A stretch of 14,694 bases of DNA from AV17 sp046262735. Lineage in GTDB: Bacteria; Verrucomicrobiota; Verrucomicrobiia; Chthoniobacterales; UBA10450. The notes beneath the pieces are model-generated. The model had not been told where the DNA came from. It worked only from the letters and a program-made list of their open reading frames with translations, and searched no databases. This document shows, piece by piece, positions 14,157 through 14,694 of this stretch (its first letter is position 1; every line of letters starts with the position of its first letter). The DNA lies in the NCBI GenBank assembly GCA_046262735.1, contig JBHEMD010000036.1, positions 1 to 14,694 on the forward strand. Reading direction: 5' to 3'. The position numbers and the translations under genes are program-made.

Positions 14157-14212
14157 GGGTCGGCGCGCTGCGCCGACCCCCGAAAGCTTTCGGAGTAGCG
14201 CGGCGTCCCTAC
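14157..14212. repeat. Palindrome cluster (REP-like) upstream of the M23 gene
   Basis: Two adjoining perfect palindromes: GGGTCGGCGC-GCT-GCGCCGACCC (14157-14179) and CCGAAAGCTTTCGG (14180-14193). A minus-strand GTAG (plus-strand CTAC) stands at 14209-14212. The cluster lies in the 175-base gap between two minus-strand genes, so it may act on the 3' end of the upstream message or on expression of the M23 gene. Confidence 0.6.
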
Positions 14213-14240
14213 CAGGCGATGGGTAAGGTGAACGTGCGGT

Positions 14241-14645
14241 CTACTTCGGCGGCGTAACGCGCACGATCGGAAGTGGAAAACGCAGCCGCAATTCGGCGCC
14301 GAGATAAATCTCCACGTGATGCAGCCCATATTGTTGAAACTGCACCCCGCCAAAATAATGGACGTTGGTCGCGTGGCCTTCCATTTCTTTCAAGACGAAC
14401 TCTACCTCGGCCTGCCCGATGACCTGCTGTTCATCCACGCCAACGATCCGGGATTTTTGCCGAAATTTTCCCGTTCCGCCGCACCAGCGAGTCCAAATAC
14501 AGAGCCTCATGTAATTGATCGGCAGTGCGGGCGCTGGAATCACGCTGAGCACACCCACGAGGGTTTGCATGCCATTGATTTCGCAGCGGACGTCCTCGCA
14601 AAGAACGGCGCTCTGGAGATCGGGAAGAATTACGTCCGTTTCCAT
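14241..14645 (-). CDS. Conserved-looking protein of unknown function (possibly DUF6941-like)
   Basis: A 134-residue protein with no signal peptide or membrane helix. It reads METDVILPDLQSAVLCEDVR at the start, then an IPAPALPINYMRLCIWTRW stretch, a middle segment with an acidic EVEFVLKEMEGHA, and a C-terminus alternating hydrophobic and polar residues (GLHHVEIYLGAELRLRFPLP) as in a beta-sandwich edge. The N-terminal early-cysteine phrase and the terminal strand pattern remind me of the DUF6941 group, but this is a weak recall. ATG 14645 is close (10 bases) to the stop of a possible upstream reading frame, suggesting an operon. Confidence 0.65.
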   Translation of the reverse strand: METDVILPDLQSAVLCEDVRCEINGMQTLVGVLSVIPAPALPINYMRLCIWTRWCGGTGKFRQKSRIVGVDEQQVIGQAEVEFVLKEMEGHATNVHYFGGVQFQQYGLHHVEIYLGAELRLRFPLPIVRVTPPK

Positions 14646-14655
14646 CGATAACGAA

Positions 14656-14694
14656 TCACATGATCCCCCGCATGAGCAGCAGCAACAAGCCGAT
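14656..14694 (-). CDS. Possible C-terminus of a membrane protein (cut by the window edge)
   Basis: Reading leftward from the window edge, a frame gives IGLLLLLMRGIM and then TGA at 14656-14658. The leucine-rich end is consistent with the last membrane helix of a protein encoded beyond the edge and followed after 10 bases by the next gene on the same strand. Only twelve codons are visible, so this is tentative. Confidence 0.3.
   Translation of the reverse strand: MGLLLLLMRGIM

Noticed and set aside
1..14694. CRISPR array, tRNA or rRNA, insertion sequence, phage or defence module
   Set aside because: No regularly spaced repeats, cloverleaf, transposase, integrase or defence-type domain was seen on either strand.

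Overview
The window looks like an ordinary chromosomal stretch of a moderately GC-rich, free-living bacterium. Gene content and wording of the proteins (zwf next to opcA, a short DUF3309 protein, a bacterial squalene-synthase-type enzyme, YciA thioesterase, many palindromic repeats between genes) suggest Verrucomicrobiota, possibly a soil Chthoniobacterales/Udaeobacter-like lineage. This is inferred from recall of protein families; no database comparison was possible. No mobile element with a transposase, no CRISPR array, no RNA gene and no phage or defence module was recognised.

Layout, left to right. A truncated four-helix membrane protein (1-428) is followed by zwf (482-2029) and opcA (2108-3163), a glucose-6-phosphate dehydrogenase and its assembly/activator protein. 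Convergent to opcA is a GT4 glycosyltransferase (3223-4416, minus), which diverges from a small lipoprotein (4456-4779). The lipoprotein overlaps the end of a YciA-type acyl-CoA thioesterase (4761-5162, minus), itself downstream of queA (5264-6274, minus). A family-4 uracil-DNA glycosylase (6419-7219, plus) diverges from queA and converges on a squalene/phytoene synthase (7293-8300, minus). The start of that enzyme overlaps the end of an exported DUF362 protein (8287-9336, minus). hemW (9428-10594, plus) diverges from DUF362 and converges on a tight purA-uppS pair (purA 11334-12602, uppS 10616-11332, minus, one base apart). A 50-residue DUF3309 protein (12776-12928, plus), an exported M23 peptidase (12977-14065, minus), an unrecognised 134-residue protein (14241-14645, minus) and a possible membrane-protein tail (14656-14694, minus) complete the window.

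How the genes work together: zwf/opcA feed NADPH and pentose phosphates. uppS, the squalene-type synthase and the glycosyltransferase concern isoprenoid lipids and the cell envelope, and the M23 peptidase acts on peptidoglycan. purA, queA, hemW and the glycosylase are housekeeping functions for purine synthesis, tRNA modification, haem delivery and DNA repair. The genes are short transcription units on alternating strands rather than one pathway.

The most notable structure is not a gene. Nearly every gene boundary carries an inverted repeat. Several have the architecture of REP doublets (BIME/REPIN): a GTAG or GGAG tetranucleotide next to a short hairpin, repeated head-to-head. These elements overlap gene signals. 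The TAG stops of opcA, the glycosyltransferase and the squalene-type synthase all lie inside GTAG tetranucleotides, and another repeat family carries ATG codons at both ends for DUF362 and (optionally) hemW. A 25-base palindrome sits in frame inside queA and a 19-base palindrome inside the glycosylase linker, so such repeats appear to have been absorbed into proteins. No RAYT-type transposase is present in the window.
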